The notes under the pieces: model-generated
What the model was told of the DNA's origin: nothing
Seen by the model: the letters and a program-made list of their open reading frames with translations, nothing else
The model's database searches: none
Program-made: the position numbers and the translations under genes
Source: Dyadobacter sp. CY261
Lineage (GTDB): Bacteria > Bacteroidota > Bacteroidia > Cytophagales > Spirosomataceae
NCBI RefSeq assembly: GCF_021440085.1
Contig: NZ_JAKCPW010000001.1
Coordinates: 1,240,001-1,304,000 of the forward strand
Direction of reading: 5' to 3'
DNA: 64,000 nt
In this document: in pieces, positions 16,934-27,085 of the stretch
Position numbering within the stretch: the first letter of the stretch is position 1
Layout of the letters: every line of letters begins with the position of its first letter

Positions 16934-18430
16934 TTAAGGCTGAAAGAATTTCACCGTACCATCTTCCTCATTGCTGGTCACGAGCAGGCTTTTTCCATTC
17001 GGGCTTTTGTCGGCTGGGATGAAAAGTACACCTTCGGGTGCGTCGCCTGTTTTGATGATTTGCAGGAATTGCGGTGCGCCGGGGTTACTCAGGTCGTAAA
17101 CGCCGATCGCATCTACACGCTCCATCGCGATAAAACCCACAGGCTTGCCATTCATCCAACCCACGGTGACGCCTTCGGCTTCGACTCCTTTGTCGTCGGA
17201 GCGGCTGTCGTCGTAGCTGCCAGCTTTGATCACTTCCTGTTCCAACGAGTTCCCGGAATCATATACGCGCTTCATATCCGCGGCATGGAAAATGCTGAAA
17301 CCGCGTCCGCCGAATGCGTAAAGCTCTTCGTACACGCCATCGTTATCATGGTCGCCACGTGTGCTTGTCACGCGCAGGCGGCCAAGGTTGGGTGTCTTTT
17401 TCAACTCATCAGCGTTCGGAAAATTGGCAGGGTTAAGTTTGAGTGAGCTCACGCGTTTCTGCTCGTCGAATGTGCTGTACTCGCGTGCATCGCCTTCATC
17501 GGCCGTGATCACGTAGGGTGTACCGTTCACTGAAAAGTAAGAAATGGCATCAGGCAGGTAAAACGATTTAACCGGCCAGTTTTTCAATTCAATTTTCTTA
17601 TCGTCGTCGCTTGCGTCGATGGCGTTGAGGATGTTGTTGTAATCCTTCGTTCCCAACGGATGCAAGTTCAGGATTTTGCCGCTGATAAGGTCGATTTCGG
17701 CAATACCGTTGTTTTCCTGCAATGTCACAAATGCCTTCTGTGAATTGTCGGAGATCGCTACATATTCCGGTTCGATATCCTGCGCAAAAGTCGCTTTTGG
17801 CCCGAACTTGCGGAAACCTTTCGTTGCCAATGCGTCGTAATCGTTGGAGAAAGCAGCGAAATCGAGTGTTCTGACACTGTAACTATCCGTAACATCGATA
17901 ATGGATACCGATCCGTCCGGATCGACCGAGTAATCTGCATTGGGCTCGCCTTCGTTGGCTGTCACGATGAAACGGCCGTCGGGGCTGAATGTAACCATAT
18001 CCGGCAATGCGCCCACGGTAATTTGCTTGATCTGTTGCAGCGTGCTGGTGTTTAGCACGATCACACTGCCGGGAGCCTGTTTGTTGGTTGCTTCGAGGGC
18101 TATTGCGAGTTTGCCGTTTGAAACCGCCACGCTGTTGGCGACGCCACCCAGCGCCGATACGTCGATCGGTTGTAATTTAGTGATGGTCGGGAGAGCCGAG
18201 AGGTCGAGCACGTCCACAATCGCCGCTTTCTCGTTGTTTACCGTGAAAAGCCGTTTGGAAATGGGGTCATAGGCTGAAATTTCGGCTGCAGCCACGTTAC
18301 CCAGGTCGACGCCAGCCACTTCTTTGAAAGCCGCCGGGTTTTCCTGCCCGGGGTTTTGAGGAAAATGGTCGGTACAACCATTCATAAGAGCTGCGGCAAG
18401 CAACAGCGCAAGTAAAGGTTTCTTTTGCAT
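16934..18430 (-). CDS. Choice-of-anchor I domain lipoprotein
   Basis: A 498-residue secreted lipoprotein with lipobox LMNGC (Cys19). The mature part is a seven-bladed beta-propeller-like domain of the choice-of-anchor I type: EISAYDPISKRLFTVNNE, then repeated MVTFSPDGRFIVTANEGEPN, and YVITADEGDAREY in the middle. It ends NGKSLLVTSNEEDGTVKFF. Related proteins are often labelled alkaline phosphatase-like or esterase-like, but I see no metal-binding phosphatase motif. It is divergent from a calcineurin-type phosphoesterase (start-to-start 228 bases), so the two may be co-regulated. Function is unknown. Confidence 0.8.
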   Translation of the reverse strand: MQKKPLLALLLAAALMNGCTDHFPQNPGQENPAAFKEVAGVDLGNVAAAEISAYDPISKRLFTVNNEKAAIVDVLDLSALPTITKLQPIDVSALGGVANSVAVSNGKLAIALEATNKQAPGSVIVLNTSTLQQIKQITVGALPDMVTFSPDGRFIVTANEGEPNADYSVDPDGSVSIIDVTDSYSVRTLDFAAFSNDYDALATKGFRKFGPKATFAQDIEPEYVAISDNSQKAFVTLQENNGIAEIDLISGKILNLHPLGTKDYNNILNAIDASDDDKKIELKNWPVKSFYLPDAISYFSVNGTPYVITADEGDAREYSTFDEQKRVSSLKLNPANFPNADELKKTPNLGRLRVTSTRGDHDNDGVYEELYAFGGRGFSIFHAADMKRVYDSGNSLEQEVIKAGSYDDSRSDDKGVEAEGVTVGWMNGKPVGFIAMERVDAIGVYDLSNPGAPQFLQIIKTGDAPEGVLFIPADKSPNGKSLLVTSNEEDGTVKFFQP

Positions 18431-18592
18431 TTGGTTTGTGAGTAGTTTAAAAAGCTAAAAATACTCAGGCGTGAAAGCGGGCGCGCGTCTCTTTGGAGAA
18501 CTTAACATAAAGATAATTTTAAAGGCTTTTTGATGATCAAAACGACTTAAAATCAGTGTGTTGGTTAATATTAGCATAACAATCCGTTTACA

Positions 18593-18620
18593 TTGCGGAA
18601 ACAGCGGGGCAGTAGTTTTG
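18593..18620 (+). promoter_or_regulatory. Possible promoter for the calcineurin-type phosphoesterase
   Basis: TAGTTTTG at 18613-18620 fits the -7 TAnnTTTG consensus. The nearest TTG (18593-18595) is 17 bases upstream rather than 19, so the match is imperfect. The predicted start would give a leader of about 30 bases. Confidence 0.4.
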
Positions 18621-18658
18621 CGCTTTCAAAAACTACTCAATACTTCCGTGTTTCACCT

Positions 18659-20236
18659 ATGAAAAAAATCTCCACATTATGCTGCGGGCTGCTGCTCGCG
18701 TCGTCGGTGCATGCGCAATCCGATGTCAAAGGCTTTGTGTTCAACGACCTCAACGGGAATGGTCGCAAAGACAAAAATGAAAAGGGTGTAGCACAGGTTT
18801 CGGTTTCCAACGGTACACAGGTCGTGCAGTCGGATGCCAATGGCCAATACCAGTTACAGGTTGGCAAAGACAATATCATTTTCGTGATCAAACCTGCTGG
18901 CTATAAAGTGCCGCTAACAGAGGACAACCTGCCCAAATTCTACCGTTTGCACAAGCCCGATGGCTCTCCGGCGCTTAAATACAAAGGTGTAGCACCAACA
19001 GCCCCGCTACCAACCTCACTGGACTTCGCATTGACTGCCAAAACAGAGGCTGACGATTACACCGCGCTGATCTTCGGTGATCCACAGCCCTACACACTCG
19101 ATGAGATCGATTATTTCACACGTGGTGTCGTGCGTGAAGTGGAAGGGATCAAGGATGTGGAATTCGGATTGAGCCTGGGCGACCTGGTAGGCGATAACCT
19201 CGACTTGCACCAGCCGTACGTAAAGGCTGTGAAAAAGGTCGGTTTAGCCTGGTACAACCTGATGGGTAACCATGACATGGATTACGATGCCAAAACCGAC
19301 TCCCTTTCCGACGATACTTACGAGGCGCATTTCGGTCCGGCCAATTATTCGTTCAATGTCGGCAAAGTGCATTACATTATTCTCGACGACATCCTTTACC
19401 CCGATCCGCGCGACGGCAAAGGCTATTGGGGCGGTTTCCGTCAGAGTCAGCTTGATTTTGTAGAGAACGATTTGAAATTTGTTCCCAAAGACCAACTGGT
19501 TGTATTAGCATATCATATCCCATTGTACGAGGACGGCGAGGGCGATGCATTCCGCAACGAGGACCGCAGCCGTCTGTTCAGCATCCTGAAAGACTATCCC
19601 AGCACCCTGGCAATATCGGCACACACCCATTTACAACGTCAGAACTTCCACAGAAAAGGGGAGGGCTGGAATGGAGCTAAACCTTTCCACGAATACAATG
19701 CCGGCACCACGTCGGGCGACTGGTATTCGGGTGAGTTCAATATCCAGGGCGTGCCGTCATCGACCATGCGCGACGGTACCCCGAAAGGCTACGCATTTCT
19801 GCGCATCAAAGGCAACCAGTACAGCATTGATTACAAAGTGGCGGGCGAGCCGAAAGAATATCAGATCCGCATTCACACGCCGCGCGTAGTACCTGCGGGA
19901 GGCAATACGTCGTCGGGCATTTACGCCAACTTCTTTATGGGCCACGAGGGGAATGCAGTGCAGTACCGGATTGATAACGGCGAATGGAAAGATATGACGT
20001 TCCAGGCCGACGCCGATCCGCATTTCCAACGGCTGGTTTACGACTGGGATTATACCGAGAACCTTCCGGCCGGTCGCAGGCCGAGCAATGCTGTGAAAAG
20101 TACGCACTTATGGCGTGCGCCTTTCCCGGGCAATCTTTCGGAAGGCAAACACACGGTTGAAGTGAAAGCAAAGGACATGTTTGGCCGGGAGTTTACGCAG
20201 GCACATGCATTCTGGGCCGAGAAAAAAGAGAAATAG
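18659..20236 (+). CDS. Secreted calcineurin-type phosphoesterase with SdrD-like N-terminal domain
   Basis: A 525-residue exported metallophosphoesterase from the ATG at 18659, whose signal peptide (MKKISTLCCGLLLASSVHAQ) fixes the start. Domain order: a B-type beta-sandwich (about 22-110, GFVFNDLNGNGRKDKNEKGV, a calcium-binding-like loop); the metallophosphatase core with FGDPQP, SLGDLVGD, MGNHDMDYD, AYHIPLYED and SAHTHLQ, giving all five metal-ligand blocks; then a C-terminal beta domain (about 350-525). The N- and C-terminal domains match the Bacteroidota PF16371/PF16370 arrangement. Substrate is unknown, probably an extracellular phosphoester. Confidence 0.88.
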   Translation: MKKISTLCCGLLLASSVHAQSDVKGFVFNDLNGNGRKDKNEKGVAQVSVSNGTQVVQSDANGQYQLQVGKDNIIFVIKPAGYKVPLTEDNLPKFYRLHKPDGSPALKYKGVAPTAPLPTSLDFALTAKTEADDYTALIFGDPQPYTLDEIDYFTRGVVREVEGIKDVEFGLSLGDLVGDNLDLHQPYVKAVKKVGLAWYNLMGNHDMDYDAKTDSLSDDTYEAHFGPANYSFNVGKVHYIILDDILYPDPRDGKGYWGGFRQSQLDFVENDLKFVPKDQLVVLAYHIPLYEDGEGDAFRNEDRSRLFSILKDYPSTLAISAHTHLQRQNFHRKGEGWNGAKPFHEYNAGTTSGDWYSGEFNIQGVPSSTMRDGTPKGYAFLRIKGNQYSIDYKVAGEPKEYQIRIHTPRVVPAGGNTSSGIYANFFMGHEGNAVQYRIDNGEWKDMTFQADADPHFQRLVYDWDYTENLPAGRRPSNAVKSTHLWRAPFPGNLSEGKHTVEVKAKDMFGREFTQAHAFWAEKKEK

Positions 20237-20239
20237 GAT

Positions 20240-21079
20240 TTACAAATTACCTGCCCACGCGATCCCACCCATGATATGTTTCATCGAGGTGGGATCGTTG
20301 TATGTGGATGCATTGTGGCCAATGGCCGTGTAAAACATCCTTCCTTTGCTAATGGACCGTGTCCAGGAAATAGGATGGTCGCCGCGCATGGCTCTCGGCC
20401 AAAATGCCGGGTAGGTGGCTTCATCGACGGTAAGCAGTACCTGAAAACCGGGTTTGCCACGCACGTTTTCGCGGAAGTTATACCATTCGTCTTTTTTCGA
20501 CCAGCGTGCGGGCAAGCCTTCCGTAGCTGCGTGCGAAACCGGTTCCGTCACGATTTCGGCTTTCGGAATAGGGTAGGGCAGAAATGTGTGATTGCGAAAT
20601 CGTGTACCGAGCAGCGTTCCGTACCATTTCCAATCGTACTCGCAGTCAGATGCGGAATGGATGCCTGCATAACCACCCCCGTTTTCGATGTATTTTTCAA
20701 ACGCCTTTTGCTGTTCTTCCGTGAGGAAATCGCCGGTGGGGGAGAGAAATACGACGGCTTTGTAGGATTTGAGGCAAACTTCGTGGAAGTAGGCGCCGTT
20801 TTCCGTTGCTACCACTTCCCAGCCTCGTTTCCGGCCTTCTTCTTTGATGGCTTTCACGCCTGCTTCGATGGAGGCATGGCGGTAGCCATTTGTTTTGGAA
20901 AAAACCAATACGGCTTTTTCAGTTGCCGCTAGGCAGTTGGCAGGAATAGCCCTTTCAAATACGGGCTTTTGCCACGGCAGCCAGCGCATTAAATGCAGCG
21001 CGTAACCGGCAGAAGCTCCCAGCACAATCAATGCGACAGATAATATTTTGAATACCATACCCCTTTGAACATGTTTCAT
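20240..21079 (-). CDS. ThuA-like domain protein (class I glutamine amidotransferase fold)
   Basis: A 279-residue protein with an N-terminal membrane or signal segment (residues 8-30) and a ThuA-like domain (AVLVFSKTNGYRHASIEAGVKAIKE; FLSPTGDFLTEEQQKAFEKYIENGGGYAGIHSASD). The motif HSASD replaces the nucleophile Cys elbow of true amidotransferases with a Ser/Ala-type turn, as is normal for this family. It ends WTRSISKGRMFYTAIGHNA...HIMGGIAWA. ThuA proteins are linked to sugar metabolism (3-keto-glycosides in some bacteria), but the reaction here is unknown. It converges with the phosphoesterase, 3 bases between stops. Confidence 0.85.
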   Translation of the reverse strand: MKHVQRGMVFKILSVALIVLGASAGYALHLMRWLPWQKPVFERAIPANCLAATEKAVLVFSKTNGYRHASIEAGVKAIKEEGRKRGWEVVATENGAYFHEVCLKSYKAVVFLSPTGDFLTEEQQKAFEKYIENGGGYAGIHSASDCEYDWKWYGTLLGTRFRNHTFLPYPIPKAEIVTEPVSHAATEGLPARWSKKDEWYNFRENVRGKPGFQVLLTVDEATYPAFWPRAMRGDHPISWTRSISKGRMFYTAIGHNASTYNDPTSMKHIMGGIAWAGNL

Positions 21080-21138
21080 TTTGGCGACGCCGGTCGGTTA
21101 ATGGGCGTAATTTAGTGATTGAAATACCCCCAAAAAAT

Positions 21139-21169
21139 AAAGATTCCCCCGAAAACCAGGGGAATCTTT
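21139..21169 (-). terminator. Terminator of the drug-efflux operon
   Basis: An 11-bp stem AAAGATTCCCC / GGGGAATCTTT, followed on the minus strand by ATTTTTT, 28 bases after the stop of the outer-membrane channel gene. Confidence 0.8.
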
Positions 21170-21196
21170 ATAAAAACCACATCCAAAGTTAATCGA

Positions 21197-22630
21197 TCAA
21201 TTCCAACCCCCTCCCAATGCCCGGTAGATATTCACCATGGCATTCATCTGCTTCATTTTGGTTTCGATCAATTCAAATTTTGATTCCAAAGCATCACGTT
21301 GAGTAAGTAGTACCTCCATGTAATCGGCGCGGGCCGAAGTAAACAGCCGGTTCGAAATCGCAGTCGATTGGTTCAGTGCTTCCACTTCTTTGGTTTTCAT
21401 GTCGTAGCTTTTGGTGAGGTTATCGATGTTCGATAACTGGTTCACCACTTCGATATAGGCATTCAACACCGTACGCTCGTAATTGTAGATCGCCTGGACC
21501 TGCCTTGCATTCGCATTGGCATAACCCGCGCGGATGGCGTAACGGTTAATCACCGGACCGGCCAGGTCGCCCACCAGCGATCCTATGATCGACTCTGGTA
21601 CGCGTGCCAGGTAAATCGGACTGAATGCCTGGAAACCGAGGCTCGCTGATAAGCCGAGTGAAGGGTAGAAGTTGGCCCTTGCCACATTCACGTCGATTTT
21701 CGCTGCTTCCAGATCCAGTTCCGCCTGTTTGATATCCGGGCGGTTCGCGAGTAGTTGCGACGGGATACCGGCCTGTACCACATTAGGTATCAGGTTCTCG
21801 AAGCCCGATTTGGTGCGTTCTACCGGCTGCGGATAACGTCCGATGAGGAAATTGATCCGGTTTTCGGTTTCGATGATGTTCTGCTGGATGCCAAATTGCA
21901 GGTTCTGCGTTTTCAGCACCTGCGCTTCAAACCGGCGTACGGCCAGTTCTGTCACACGCGTCGCTTCTTTCTCCATTTTTACGATCTTCAACGCATTGTT
22001 CTGGATGTCCACGTTCTGGCGGATAATGGCGAGCTCGGTGTCCAGTGCAAGCAGTTCGTAATAGGAGTTGGCGATTTCGGCCGCCAGGTTGGTCATCATA
22101 AAGTTCTTGCCTTCAATAGACGACAAATACCTTGTAGCCGCTGCCTTTTTCGCATTGCGCAGCTTGTGCCAGATATCGACTTCCCAACGCGCTACTGCCG
22201 CGATGTTCACGTCGGGCAGCGGATCAGGCGTTTCTTTACCGGGCTTGATGTCCGTGGTTGCTTCGCTGGCACCGATATTGGTGTAGCGGCCCACTTTTTC
22301 AACACCGGCACCGCCTCTCAGGCCGATAAACGGCAGGTATTCCCCTTTACGGGCGCCGATCTCGTTTTGCGAAATCGCGATTTCCTGCATCGTAATGTTC
22401 AACTCCTGGTTGTTTTTGAACGCGGTGTCGATGAGCGCATTCAGGTAAGGATCCGTGAAAAACGATTTCCAGCTCACCTTTCCGGTGTTGGTGGAATCCT
22501 GTGAGCTGTTATAGCTCACAGGTACCACTTTATTTTCGCTTCTCTGGACCTGCGTCGGGATGTTGCAGGCCGAATAGGTCAGCCCGATGAAGGCGATGCC
22601 GGCCCAGTTCAATATTCTCTTATTTCGCAT
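21197..22630 (-). CDS. TolC/NodT-family outer-membrane efflux lipoprotein
   Basis: A 477-residue outer-membrane channel of a tripartite pump. The ATG at 22630 gives a lipoprotein signal with lipobox TYSAC; the longer frame from 22708 would place 26 polar residues before the signal and is rejected. Two outer-membrane efflux repeats are present: the first with DPYLNALIDTAFKNNQELNI and the second with LLANRPDIKQAELDLEAAKIDVNVARANFYPSLGLSAS, the typical NodT sequence. The start overlaps the end of the upstream pump gene by 11 bases, showing translational coupling. It is the last gene of the adaptor-pump-channel operon. Confidence 0.92.
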   Translation of the reverse strand: MRNKRILNWAGIAFIGLTYSACNIPTQVQRSENKVVPVSYNSSQDSTNTGKVSWKSFFTDPYLNALIDTAFKNNQELNITMQEIAISQNEIGARKGEYLPFIGLRGGAGVEKVGRYTNIGASEATTDIKPGKETPDPLPDVNIAAVARWEVDIWHKLRNAKKAAATRYLSSIEGKNFMMTNLAAEIANSYYELLALDTELAIIRQNVDIQNNALKIVKMEKEATRVTELAVRRFEAQVLKTQNLQFGIQQNIIETENRINFLIGRYPQPVERTKSGFENLIPNVVQAGIPSQLLANRPDIKQAELDLEAAKIDVNVARANFYPSLGLSASLGFQAFSPIYLARVPESIIGSLVGDLAGPVINRYAIRAGYANANARQVQAIYNYERTVLNAYIEVVNQLSNIDNLTKSYDMKTKEVEALNQSTAISNRLFTSARADYMEVLLTQRDALESKFELIETKMKQMNAMVNIYRALGGGWN

Positions 22631-25600
22631 GTTCGTCTTTGTCTTCTGAATGTGGGAATGCGTCGATGGCGTGAACGAATCCTTCGGACAACGGGCTGTC
22701 GTCCTCATTTTTGATCATCTGTCTGCCGTCGGCCAGGCTTCCGAATATGTAATACAAACCAGGGATGATGATGACCCCGAAAATGGTACCGAACAACATG
22801 CCTCCGAGTGCGGAAGCACCGATGGTACGGTTACCGATCGCACCCGCACCGGTAGCGATGATCAACGGGATCAGACCTGCCACGAATGCGAATGAAGTCA
22901 TCAAAATCGGACGGAAACGTACTCTCGCACCTTCAATGGCCGCTTCAAGTATCGTCGCACCTTCCTGTCGTTTCTGCACCGCAAATTCGACGATCAGTAC
23001 CGCGTTTTTACCCAGCAGACCCACGAGCATGATCAGACCGATCTGTGCATAAATGTTGTTTTCGAGGCCCATCATGTTCAGTACCAGGAACGAACCGAAT
23101 ACCCCAACCGGCAGCGAGCACACAACAGCCAACGGAATGATAAAGCTTTCATACTGCGCTGCAAGTACCAGGTAAACAAACGCTAGTACGATCATGAATA
23201 CCACCAGTGATTCGTTACCACGGATCGATTCGTCATAAGAAAGACCTTCGAAAGCGATATCGTAGCCTTTTGGCAGCGTTTTGGCAGCCACTTGGCGAAT
23301 GGCCGCAATGGCCTCGGCAGTGGTGTAACCCTTGGCGGGAAGACCCTGGATCGCCGCTGAATTGTACAGGTTGAAACGCGTGATCTCGTTAGGTCCCTGG
23401 CCTTTCTTAAGCTTCATGAACGACGAGTAAGGCACCATTTCTCCGGAGTCGTTTTTGACGAACAGTTTCAAAAGATCGGACGGTAACCTCCTGTACTGGG
23501 GATCCGACTGCACGTATACCTTGAAGAACTGGTTGAACTTGATAAAGCCCTGCTCGTAGGTACTACCGATCATGATGTTGAGGTTGTCCATCGCTTTTCC
23601 GATCGATACGCCCTTCTGCATTGCCAGTTTATTATCGATTTCCAGCTCATATTGCGGATAGTTCGCAGCGAAGAAGGTGAACAAGCCGGTCAGCTCCTTG
23701 CGTTTGGCAAGGTTATCCAGGAACTCCTTATTGATCTTGTCGAATTCATGGTAATCAGTATCAGTGTTTTTATCGAGCAAACGCATCGAGAAACCACCGG
23801 AAGTACCAAACCCAGGGATCGCTGGTGGTTCGAAGAATTCGACCGTCGCACCAAGCCCTTTCGACGCGTGTTCAAGCTCTTCCATAATCTCTTTCACATT
23901 CTGGTCACGTTCGTGCCACGGTTTGAGGTTGATCAAACAGGTACCCGCGTTGGAACCGCGTCCTTCTGTCATGATCTCGTAACCTGCCAGCGACGAAACG
24001 GATTCGATCCCCTTCACCTCTTCGCATATCTTTTGAAGACGGCGCGAAACTTCATTGGTTTTTTCCAACGTAGAGCCGGGAGGTGTCTGAATGATCGCAT
24101 AGATCGTACTCTGGTCTTCGTTAGGGATAAAACCCGCCGGTACGATTGAGTTTTCATACCAGATACCCGCACAGAATCCAGCCAGTACGAGGAATGTAAC
24201 CATGCGGCGGTTTACGATCAGTCTCAAAAGACTAACATAACTGCCGGTCATCTTATCGAAGCCGCGGTTGAAGCTGTCGAGCGCGCGGGTGAGCGGGTTT
24301 TTCTTGCGCTCGTGTCCATGATGGTTTTTAAGCATGATGGCGCATAATACCGGTGTAAGCGTCAACGCGATCAGCGCTGAGATGACAATGGAACTGGCCA
24401 TTGTGATGGAGAACTGGCGGTAGAACGTACCCACCGGCCCGGACATGAAGGAGATCGGCAAGAACACCGACACCATCACAGCGGTGATTGCGATAATTGC
24501 ACCCGATATTTCGCCAAGAACTTTTCTAACAGCGTTAAATGGTGATAAATGCGGCTCTTCTTCCATCTTGGCATGGACCGCTTCTACCACCACAATCGCA
24601 TCATCGACCACAATACCGATCGCCAACACAAGCGCAAAAAGTGTGATAAGGTTAATCGAAAGGCCGAATGCCTGGATCACAAAGAACGCACCGACCAATG
24701 ATACCGGAACCGCGAGGATCGGGATCAATGTCGAACGCCAGTCGCCGAGGAAGATGAACACCACGATCGCCACGAGGATAAATGCGTCGCGCAATGTGTG
24801 GGTTACCTGTTCGATAGACGCGTCGAGGAATTGCGAAACATCATAGCTGATCTTGTAATCCATGCCCGGAGGAAAGGAAGCCTTCATCACATCCAGTTTC
24901 TCTTTCACCTCTTTGATTACATCACTTGCATTACTACCATAGTTCTGGCGCAATACGATCGCAGCCGATGCCTTGCCGTCAAGGTTGGAGTAAATATCAA
25001 AGAACTCACTTCCGAGCTCCACTTTGGCAATATCCTTTAAGTGAATGCTCTCACCTGCCGCATTGGCCCGGATGATAATGTCCTCGTATTCTTTCGGTTC
25101 GCTGTACCGGCCTTTGTAGGTCAATACGTATTCCAATGATTGCGCCTCGATACCGGAGCTTTGTCCGATCCGGCCAGGACGACCGATGATGCTTTGCTCA
25201 CCCAGCGCCTTCATCACTTCTTCCACTGAGATGCTGTATGCACGCATGCGGTCGGGATTGAGCCACACACGCATCGCGTAACGACGGCTACCGAGGATCT
25301 GCGCCCTTGCCACCCCTTTGGTCCGCTGGATTTCAGGGATCATTTTAACGGTAGCGTAGTTGAAGAGAAATTTCTCGTCAATGCTTTTGGACTTCGAGTA
25401 GAGGTTGACGTACATCAACATACTTGGCTGGATAGGCGTGATAATTACCCCTTCACGCTGAACAAGTTCCGGCAGCAGCGGCATTACCTGGTCAACCCTG
25501 GTCTTTACCCGGATAACGGCGTCGTTCGGGTCGGTACCAGGCTCGAAGATGATCCGCAGGGTTGCTTCACCGGCACTGGTGGCGTCGGTAGCAATATAAC

Positions 25601-25826
25601 GCATGTCCTGAACACCGTTAATGGCCTGTTCCAGCGTAATGAGCGTGGATTTTACCAACACATCGGCACTCGATCCCGGGTAGGCGATGAAGATGTTAAC
25701 AGTGGTAGGAGCGATGTCAGGGAACTGCGAAATGGGCAGTTTTTTGATAGCCAGTATACCTACAAAGACTATCATGACCGATATTACAATCGCGAATACA
25801 GGTCGTCGTATGAATTGATTAAACAT
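22620..25826 (-). CDS. RND efflux pump, hydrophobe/amphiphile type (AcrB/MexB-like)
   Basis: A 1068-residue inner-membrane proton-drug antiporter. The N-terminus MFNQFIRRPVFAIVISVMIV and length match the HAE1 family. The proton relay is intact: adjacent Asp residues in LAIGIVVDDAIVVVEAVHAKM (TM4) and Lys in LVGLLGKNAVLIVEFA (TM10). Porter sequences such as GFIPNEDQSTIYAIIQTPPGSTLEKT are typical of multidrug pumps. It lies 21 bases after the adaptor and overlaps the channel gene. Substrates are probably drugs, detergents or similar amphiphiles; no regulator gene is adjacent. Confidence 0.95.
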   Translation of the reverse strand: MFNQFIRRPVFAIVISVMIVFVGILAIKKLPISQFPDIAPTTVNIFIAYPGSSADVLVKSTLITLEQAINGVQDMRYIATDATSAGEATLRIIFEPGTDPNDAVIRVKTRVDQVMPLLPELVQREGVIITPIQPSMLMYVNLYSKSKSIDEKFLFNYATVKMIPEIQRTKGVARAQILGSRRYAMRVWLNPDRMRAYSISVEEVMKALGEQSIIGRPGRIGQSSGIEAQSLEYVLTYKGRYSEPKEYEDIIIRANAAGESIHLKDIAKVELGSEFFDIYSNLDGKASAAIVLRQNYGSNASDVIKEVKEKLDVMKASFPPGMDYKISYDVSQFLDASIEQVTHTLRDAFILVAIVVFIFLGDWRSTLIPILAVPVSLVGAFFVIQAFGLSINLITLFALVLAIGIVVDDAIVVVEAVHAKMEEEPHLSPFNAVRKVLGEISGAIIAITAVMVSVFLPISFMSGPVGTFYRQFSITMASSIVISALIALTLTPVLCAIMLKNHHGHERKKNPLTRALDSFNRGFDKMTGSYVSLLRLIVNRRMVTFLVLAGFCAGIWYENSIVPAGFIPNEDQSTIYAIIQTPPGSTLEKTNEVSRRLQKICEEVKGIESVSSLAGYEIMTEGRGSNAGTCLINLKPWHERDQNVKEIMEELEHASKGLGATVEFFEPPAIPGFGTSGGFSMRLLDKNTDTDYHEFDKINKEFLDNLAKRKELTGLFTFFAANYPQYELEIDNKLAMQKGVSIGKAMDNLNIMIGSTYEQGFIKFNQFFKVYVQSDPQYRRLPSDLLKLFVKNDSGEMVPYSSFMKLKKGQGPNEITRFNLYNSAAIQGLPAKGYTTAEAIAAIRQVAAKTLPKGYDIAFEGLSYDESIRGNESLVVFMIVLAFVYLVLAAQYESFIIPLAVVCSLPVGVFGSFLVLNMMGLENNIYAQIGLIMLVGLLGKNAVLIVEFAVQKRQEGATILEAAIEGARVRFRPILMTSFAFVAGLIPLIIATGAGAIGNRTIGASALGGMLFGTIFGVIIIPGLYYIFGSLADGRQMIKNEDDSPLSEGFVHAIDAFPHSEDKDEHAK

Positions 25827-25847
25827 ATCTTTTTCTTTTGGACCTGT

Positions 25848-26933
25848 TTATTCTGCGTACAGACTTAGGTGAGAGATAACCGAATCCGGCTTCTCGAATT
25901 TGTAGCTGATCTTTTCGTTTTCACGAACCTGGCGCAAGCCTTCCAGCAATATTTTGTCGTCTTTCTGAAGACCGTGCGACACTGCGAAAATGTGGGGCAA
26001 CTCGGCTGCGATCGTGATCTCGCGTGACTGGATTTTGTTATCCTTATCGAGTACGTAGCAATATTTCTTGTCGAGTACTTCGAATGTCGCCTTTTGCGGG
26101 ATGAGCAGCGCGTTTTTCAGCGGCACGGTCACCAGCACATTGCCCGTTTCACCATGGCGCAACAGGCCTTTTGGATTAGGGAATGTGGCACGGAATGCGA
26201 TGTTACCTGTTTCGTTATTAAAGTCGGCCTCAATGGTTTTTACAGCCCCGGTGTAATCGAAGAGCTTTTCATTGGCCATTTTTAGGTTCACTTTCAGCAT
26301 ATTACCATCATCCTGGCGTGTCTTATAGTCAAGATATTCCGCTTCCGGAACGTTGAAGTAAACCCACATCTCACTGTTGTCGGAAAGTGTGGTCAGCAGG
26401 TCGCCTTCGTCCACGAGGCTTCCGAGCCGAACCTGGAAATGGTCCATGATCCCACTAAAAGGCGCGCGGATTTCGGTAAAGCCGAGGTGCGTTTGCGCGA
26501 GGCCGAGTTCGGCATTTGCTTTATCGAATTTCGCTTTGGCCAGTTTCAGTTCGTTTTTAGAAACGACATTACTGTCGGCCAGTGCCTTGGTATTTTGGTA
26601 CTCGATTTCCGCGAAGTTTGCTTCGGCTTGTGCTTTTTGTTGCTCAGCCTGGTAAACCATCGGCATAATCTGGAACATCAGCTGGCCCTTTTTCACCATC
26701 TGACCTTCATCCACATATATTTTTTGCAAATAACCTCTTTCCAAAGCCCGCAGCTCGATGTGACTGATCGCCTTGATCTGGCTCACGTACTCCTTGGTGA
26801 TAATGGTGTCTTTTTGTAAGGGGCTTGTTACTAAGTATTTCACCGCTTCTTCTTTTTCTTCTTCGTGTTTGGAAGTACAGCTTGTCTGATACAACAACGC
26901 ACCCAAGCTCACGAGCATGAGAATTCTTTTCAT
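25848..26933 (-). CDS. RND periplasmic adaptor (membrane-fusion protein) lipoprotein
   Basis: A 361-residue adaptor joining the AcrB-like pump to its channel. The ATG at 26933 gives a clean lipoprotein signal (MKRILMLVSLGALLYQTSC). The more upstream ATG at 27023 adds 30 residues without signal character. Barrel-sandwich/lipoyl halves are visible (ALERGYLQKIYVDEGQMVKKGQLMF and LGFTEIRAPFSGIMDHFQVRLGSLVDEGD), flanking an alpha-hairpin rich in Ala, Lys and Glu. It is first in the operon. Closest known type is the AcrA/MexA group. Confidence 0.93.
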   Translation of the reverse strand: MKRILMLVSLGALLYQTSCTSKHEEEKEEAVKYLVTSPLQKDTIITKEYVSQIKAISHIELRALERGYLQKIYVDEGQMVKKGQLMFQIMPMVYQAEQQKAQAEANFAEIEYQNTKALADSNVVSKNELKLAKAKFDKANAELGLAQTHLGFTEIRAPFSGIMDHFQVRLGSLVDEGDLLTTLSDNSEMWVYFNVPEAEYLDYKTRQDDGNMLKVNLKMANEKLFDYTGAVKTIEADFNNETGNIAFRATFPNPKGLLRHGETGNVLVTVPLKNALLIPQKATFEVLDKKYCYVLDKDNKIQSREITIAAELPHIFAVSHGLQKDDKILLEGLRQVRENEKISYKFEKPDSVISHLSLYAE

Positions 26934-27085
26934 GATGATTTTTGGAGTTAGCAAATTTGAATTTTTGATAGTTTCTGTTCGTATGGTTGTGCCTGATGGC
27001 ACGCAACAGGCAGCCGTGAGCATCCGGGGATTGGACTACGACCACCAGCAATGCAGGCCGTGCGGCGGCCTGCCAATATGCGGGA

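Noticed and set aside
20640..20720. Active amidotransferase site in the ThuA-like protein
   Set aside because: The turn reads HSASD with no Cys nucleophile, as usual for ThuA-like proteins, so glutaminase activity is not supported.
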